Assembly: GCA_026987795.1 (NCBI GenBank)
Contig: JALSMF010000395.1
Span: forward strand, 1-8,919
Origin: Bacteroidales bacterium
GTDB taxonomy: Bacteria; Bacteroidota; Bacteroidia; Bacteroidales; JAADGE01
Reading direction: 5' to 3'
Length of the DNA: 8,919 nucleotides
The notes beneath the pieces are model-generated. The model saw only the letters and a program-made list of their open reading frames with translations. It was not told where the DNA came from and did no database searches. Each line of letters starts with the position of its first letter. The stretch's first letter is position 1. A program made the translations under genes and the position numbers. Positions 5,268 through 8,919 of the stretch are shown piece by piece.

Positions 5268-6683
5268 ATGAATAAAAAGAAACAGCGAATAAAATATATT
5301 CTGTCCGATTATCTGAGTGCGTCTGCTGCCTGGTTCTTGTTTTGGCTTTTTCGCAAATTTTTTATTGAGTCTCCGAATTACGGCTACAAGGTTGATGTCG
5401 TTTTTAATTCTAATTTCTATATCGGCTTGTTTGTCCTTCCGCTTTTTTGGATATTTCTTTACTCAATGTCCGGTTACTACCGAGTTCTTTTCAGAAAATC
5501 CAGGTTGTTGGAATTGTGGCAGACTTTCATTTCTGTATCTGCAGGTGTTGTAATAGTTTTCTTTGTATTAATTTTAGACGATTTTATTTTCTCCTATAAA
5601 AATTATTACATATCATTATTTGCATTGTTTCTTTTACAGTTTGTAATTACCTATATTCCCAGACTTATAATAACCACACATACACAAAATAAAATAAAAT
5701 CAGGAAAGACAGGTTTTAACACTCTTTTGATAGGAAGTAACGGTAAAGCTTTAAATTTATATAAAAAATTAACTTCTGACGAAGAAAAATACGGTTATAA
5801 ATTTACCGGTTTTATAAATATTTATGATAAAAAAGACCCTGTTTTGAGTAAGCACTTAAAACATCTCGGCAGTTATGATAATTTAATTGATACTATAAAA
5901 AAATACAAAATCGAAGAGGTTATTATCGCTATCGAATCGTCTGAACATAAAGAAATTGAAAAGATATTGTATAAACTCCAAAGAGTAAATGTTATTACAA
6001 AAGTAATTCCCTCATTGTTTGATATTTTAACAGGTAAAGTAAGGATGTCAAGCTTTTTGGGAACACCGCTCATAATAATTTCTCATACTTTAATGCCTGC
6101 ATGGCAAGAAAGCCTGAAGCGTATTATTGATATTTTTGTTTCGACCGTTGCATTGATAGTTTTATCTCCGGTTTTTTTAGTAACATCCGTAATTATAAAA
6201 CTTACGTCAAAAGGCAGTGTATTTTTTAAACAGGAAAGAATCGGCTTACATGAAAAGCCGTTTGTTATTTATAAATTTCGTTCAATGTATGTTGATGCCG
6301 AAAAAGACGGACCGCAACTGTCATCGGAGGATGATAAAAGAATTACAAAGTTCGGCAGGTTTATGAGAAAAACAAGACTGGATGAGATACCTCAGTTTTT
6401 TAATGTATTAAAAGGAGATATGTCTTTGGTAGGTCCGCGTCCTGAACGCAGATATTATATCGACAAAATAGTTGAAAAAGCTCCGCATTTTCTTAATTTA
6501 CTCAAAGTAAAACCGGGAATTACCTCTTGGGGGCAAGTAAAATTCGGGTATGCCGAAAATATTGAACAGATGATAAAACGTCTGAATTATGATATTTTTT
6601 ACATCGAAAACATGTCCTTATATCTGGACTTCAAAATACTGATACACACGGTAATGGTTATAATTAAACGAAACGGAAAATAA
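5268..6683 (+). CDS. Undecaprenyl-phosphate sugar-1-phosphate transferase (WcaJ/WbaP type)
   Basis: A 471-residue polyprenol-phosphate hexose-1-phosphate transferase of the exopolysaccharide-initiating family. It moves a sugar phosphate from a UDP-sugar to undecaprenyl phosphate at the inner membrane. Four N-terminal membrane helices are predicted (~10-30, 48-66, 86-105, 112-132). A Rossmann-like CoA_binding_3-type domain follows (~150-225, opening with TLLIGSNGKA). The C-terminal bacterial sugar transferase domain begins at KRIIDI (284-289) with its membrane-associated helix (~286-310). It then carries FKQERIG (320-326), YKFRSM (335-340), the catalytic Asp372-Glu373 pair in LDEIPQ, GDMSLVGPRPE (383-393) and KPGITSWGQV (415-424). 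Domain order and length fit the large, five-helix-like class and not the short PglC form. The donor sugar cannot be read from the sequence. The start is the first ATG of the frame with basic MNKKKQRIK. It is followed by the DUF2723 gene 8 bp downstream, probably one transcript. Confidence 0.93.
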   Translation: MNKKKQRIKYILSDYLSASAAWFLFWLFRKFFIESPNYGYKVDVVFNSNFYIGLFVLPLFWIFLYSMSGYYRVLFRKSRLLELWQTFISVSAGVVIVFFVLILDDFIFSYKNYYISLFALFLLQFVITYIPRLIITTHTQNKIKSGKTGFNTLLIGSNGKALNLYKKLTSDEEKYGYKFTGFINIYDKKDPVLSKHLKHLGSYDNLIDTIKKYKIEEVIIAIESSEHKEIEKILYKLQRVNVITKVIPSLFDILTGKVRMSSFLGTPLIIISHTLMPAWQESLKRIIDIFVSTVALIVLSPVFLVTSVIIKLTSKGSVFFKQERIGLHEKPFVIYKFRSMYVDAEKDGPQLSSEDDKRITKFGRFMRKTRLDEIPQFFNVLKGDMSLVGPRPERRYYIDKIVEKAPHFLNLLKVKPGITSWGQVKFGYAENIEQMIKRLNYDIFYIENMSLYLDFKILIHTVMVIIKRNGK

Positions 6684-6691
6684 TAACGGTT

Positions 6692-8919
6692 ATGAATTAT
6701 TCGGCATATAAGAAATACAATATTTTTATTGCATGGGGAGTTTTTCTCATTGCTTTTATCACTTACTTTCTTACCGTTGAGCCTACTGTCAGTCTTTGGG
6801 ATTGCGGAGAATTTATTGCATCTTCGTATAAGATGGAAGTCGGACACCCTCCCGGAGCTCCTTTTTTTATGCTCCTTGCCAAATTTTTTTCTCTTTTCTC
6901 TTCATCAGTGCAACACGTTGCTTTCATGATAAATCTTGTATCAGTTACAGCAAGTGCCTTCACTATCCTTTTCCTTTTTTGGACAATCACGTATTTTGCC
7001 GAAAAATTTTTATTAAAGAAAGACGAATTTAAATCGAACAATGCTGCTGCTGTTTTGTTAAGCGGCTTTGTCGGCTCCTTAATTTATGCTTTTTCAGATA
7101 CGTTTTGGTTTTCGGCTGTTGAAGCTGAGGTTTATGCAAGCTCCTCTTTATTTACGGCTGTTGTTTTCTGGGCAATACTAAAATGGGAAACAATATCGGA
7201 ACAAAAATATTCTGACAGGTGGCTTATCCTTATCGCTTTTTTAATGGGAATTTCAATCGGAGTTCATTTATTAAACTTACTTGCAATTCCGGCAATCGTA
7301 TTCGTATATTATTTCAAAAGGTACAAAACAACAAAAAAAGGAATTTTTTACACATTTATTATTTCTTTACTTATCCTTACATTTATTATGTACGGTATTA
7401 TTCAGGGATATGCCGTAATTGCCTCAAAATTCGAACTGTTGTCCGTAAATTCTTTCGGACTGCCTTATAACAGCGGACTTTTTGCATACATAATACTTAC
7501 TTTCGGTATGTTGGGTTTCGGGATTTATTACACATACAAAAAAAGAAAAATATTTCTGAATACTGCCGTAACGATAATTACCGTTATTCTCATAGGATAC
7601 TCATCTTTTGCAATAATCGTAATCCGATCTTATGCCAATCCGCCTATGGACGAAAACAACCCCGAAAATATTTTTGCTCTTCTGTCATATTTAAACAGAG
7701 AGCAGTACGGGTCAAGACCTTTGATTTACGGGAATTATTACAATGCAGAGTTTCAGAAAGACGAATACGGAGAAATAAAATTTAAAAAGCTTTATACATA
7801 TATTCCTGTAAACGGGAAATATCAAAAAATTGAAAAAACAAACCCTGAATATCTTTATGAATCATCCGGAAAAACTATTTTTCCGAGAATGTACAGCAGA
7901 GATAAAAATCATATTTCCGCCTATCAGTCGTGGACAGGCATTGAACCCGGAGAAGACCCCGCATTTACCGATAACATCAAGTTCTTTTTCAAATACCAGT
8001 TAGGACATATGTATTTCAGATACTTTATGTGGAATTTTGCCGGACGACAAAACAACTTGCAGTCATACGGCGGTATAACAAAAGGTAACTGGATAAGCGG
8101 TATTCCTTTTTTGGATAAAATGATGACAGGAAATCAAAAAGACCTACCTGACAGGATAAAAAATGATAAGAGCAGAAACACATATTACTTATTGCCTTTT
8201 ATTTTGGGCATACTGGGTTTAATGTTTTCCTATAAAAATGACACGAAAAATTTCTCTGTAATTGCATTGTTGTTTTTCTTTACAGGAATAGCAATTGTTA
8301 TATATTTAAACCAAACTCCGTATCAACCCAGGGAAAGAGATTACGCTTATGCAGGATCTTTTTATGCCTTTGCAATATGGGCAGGATTAGGTGTTGCCGG
8401 TATTTTTAAGTATTTGACGGAAAAATTAAATAAAAAATATATTATAGCAGTTACAGCTCTTTTAACAATCCCCGTACCTGTTATTACGGCACAGCAAAAT
8501 TGGGACGATCACGACCGTTCAAACAGGTATACCGCTCGTGATTTTGCCGTTGACTATCTTAATTCGTGCGATAAAAATGCAATATTATTCACTTACGGCG
8601 ACAATGATACTTTCCCTTTGTGGTATGCACAAGAAGTTGAAGGTATACGGACAGACATAAAAGTTGTAAATTTAAGTTTACTCGGGACTGATTGGTATAT
8701 AGACCAAATGAAGAGGAAGACCTATGAAGCCGATCCCGTTCCGTTTAAAATGACACATGATAAATATCGCGAAGGAAAAAGAGATGCCGTTTATGTTACC
8801 GACAATCCGGACGTATTTTTAAATGAAAAGTTCAAAGCCAATAAGTTAAAATACGAAAAATCGATAAATAAAATAAGTGAAGATTTATTTGCTGTATTAT
8901 CAAAGTCCGAATACCCCGA
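6692..8919 (+). CDS. DUF2723 GT-C-type membrane glycosyltransferase (3' end cut)
   Basis: The frame is open from the ATG at 6692 to the window end: 742 codons plus two bases, with no stop. I translated it throughout and found no frameshift. It is a large integral membrane protein of the DUF2723 family, common in Bacteroidota and homologous to eukaryotic TMEM260, a protein O-mannosyltransferase. About a dozen hydrophobic segments occur, mostly in residues 10-320 and 490-600. Family motifs are EPTVSLWDCGEF (30-41, with acidic Asp37 and Glu40 in the first external loop, as in GT-C enzymes), GHPPGAP (51-57), PREREDY-like PRERDYAYAGSF (546-557) and YGDNDTFPLWY (635-645), followed by GIRTDIKVVNLSLLGTDW. 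A soluble C-terminal part begins near 615 and continues past the window. Donor and acceptor are unknown; dolichol/undecaprenyl-phosphate sugar to protein is inferred from the homologue. It is probably co-transcribed with the sugar transferase. Confidence 0.92.
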   Translation, partial: MNYSAYKKYNIFIAWGVFLIAFITYFLTVEPTVSLWDCGEFIASSYKMEVGHPPGAPFFMLLAKFFSLFSSSVQHVAFMINLVSVTASAFTILFLFWTITYFAEKFLLKKDEFKSNNAAAVLLSGFVGSLIYAFSDTFWFSAVEAEVYASSSLFTAVVFWAILKWETISEQKYSDRWLILIAFLMGISIGVHLLNLLAIPAIVFVYYFKRYKTTKKGIFYTFIISLLILTFIMYGIIQGYAVIASKFELLSVNSFGLPYNSGLFAYIILTFGMLGFGIYYTYKKRKIFLNTAVTIITVILIGYSSFAIIVIRSYANPPMDENNPENIFALLSYLNREQYGSRPLIYGNYYNAEFQKDEYGEIKFKKLYTYIPVNGKYQKIEKTNPEYLYESSGKTIFPRMYSRDKNHISAYQSWTGIEPGEDPAFTDNIKFFFKYQLGHMYFRYFMWNFAGRQNNLQSYGGITKGNWISGIPFLDKMMTGNQKDLPDRIKNDKSRNTYYLLPFILGILGLMFSYKNDTKNFSVIALLFFFTGIAIVIYLNQTPYQPRERDYAYAGSFYAFAIWAGLGVAGIFKYLTEKLNKKYIIAVTALLTIPVPVITAQQNWDDHDRSNRYTARDFAVDYLNSCDKNAILFTYGDNDTFPLWYAQEVEGIRTDIKVVNLSLLGTDWYIDQMKRKTYEADPVPFKMTHDKYREGKRDAVYVTDNPDVFLNEKFKANKLKYEKSINKISEDLFAVLSKSEYP

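Noticed and set aside
6684..6691. Possible separate promoter before the DUF2723 gene
   Set aside because: The gap is only 8 bp and no TAnnTTTG box is there; read-through from the sugar transferase gene is simpler.
6763..7041. Minus-strand open frame over the start of the DUF2723 gene
   Set aside because: The plus strand carries the conserved WDCGEF and GHPPGAP motifs in one continuous frame, so the antisense frame is a shadow.
1..8919. tRNA, rRNA, CRISPR arrays, insertion sequences, phage genes, attachment sites
   Set aside because: I saw no spaced direct repeats, transposase or integrase motifs, or cloverleaf-like sequence. Nearly all the DNA is accounted for by ordinary genes with consistent AT-rich composition.

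Overview
The window looks like chromosome of a low-GC member of the Bacteroidota. Four things point there: the DUF2723 membrane protein with its WDCGEF and GHPPGAP motifs; a histidine kinase of the AHQLGTP / RGWGLGLSLVKRIVE type; an outer-membrane barrel with a signal peptide ending in FSQ and a C-terminal Phe; and start codons that mostly lack Shine-Dalgarno sequences but sit near TAnnTTTG (-7 type) boxes. I see no mobile elements, RNA genes or CRISPR, and the gene content is mostly housekeeping plus cell-surface.

Layout. (1) Positions 1-329 (+) hold the C-terminal end of a polysaccharide flippase-like membrane protein. It meets the next gene tail to tail across a hairpin that probably terminates both. 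(2) Positions 339-4020 (-) form a probable three-gene operon, transcribed as rsgA (ribosome-assembly GTPase), then a Wzi/RemB-like outer-membrane barrel, then an orphan sensor histidine kinase. The gaps are 9 and 25 bp. (3) A 51-bp divergent spacer with two mirror-image TATTTTTG boxes separates rsgA from yjbQ (4072-4470, +). (4) yjbQ converges on pcm (4477-5118, -), the isoaspartyl-protein repair methyltransferase, with 6 bp between the stops. (5) A 149-bp divergent intergenic region holds a perfect 8-bp-arm palindrome and leads to a (+) operon. That operon is a polyprenyl-phosphate hexose-1-phosphate transferase (5268-6683) followed 8 bp later by a large DUF2723 GT-C-type membrane glycosyltransferase (6692 to the window end, still open at 742 codons).

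How they fit together. Several genes concern surface glycans. The flippase end, the Wzi/RemB-like barrel, the initiating sugar-phosphate transferase and the DUF2723 protein could all act in making, exporting, anchoring or transferring surface polysaccharide or glycoprotein glycans. The kinase may sense the envelope. rsgA, yjbQ and pcm are conserved housekeeping or repair genes. I found no clear undescribed system. The best leads are the sugar-transferase/DUF2723 pair, the rsgA-barrel-kinase operon and the compact divergent promoter.
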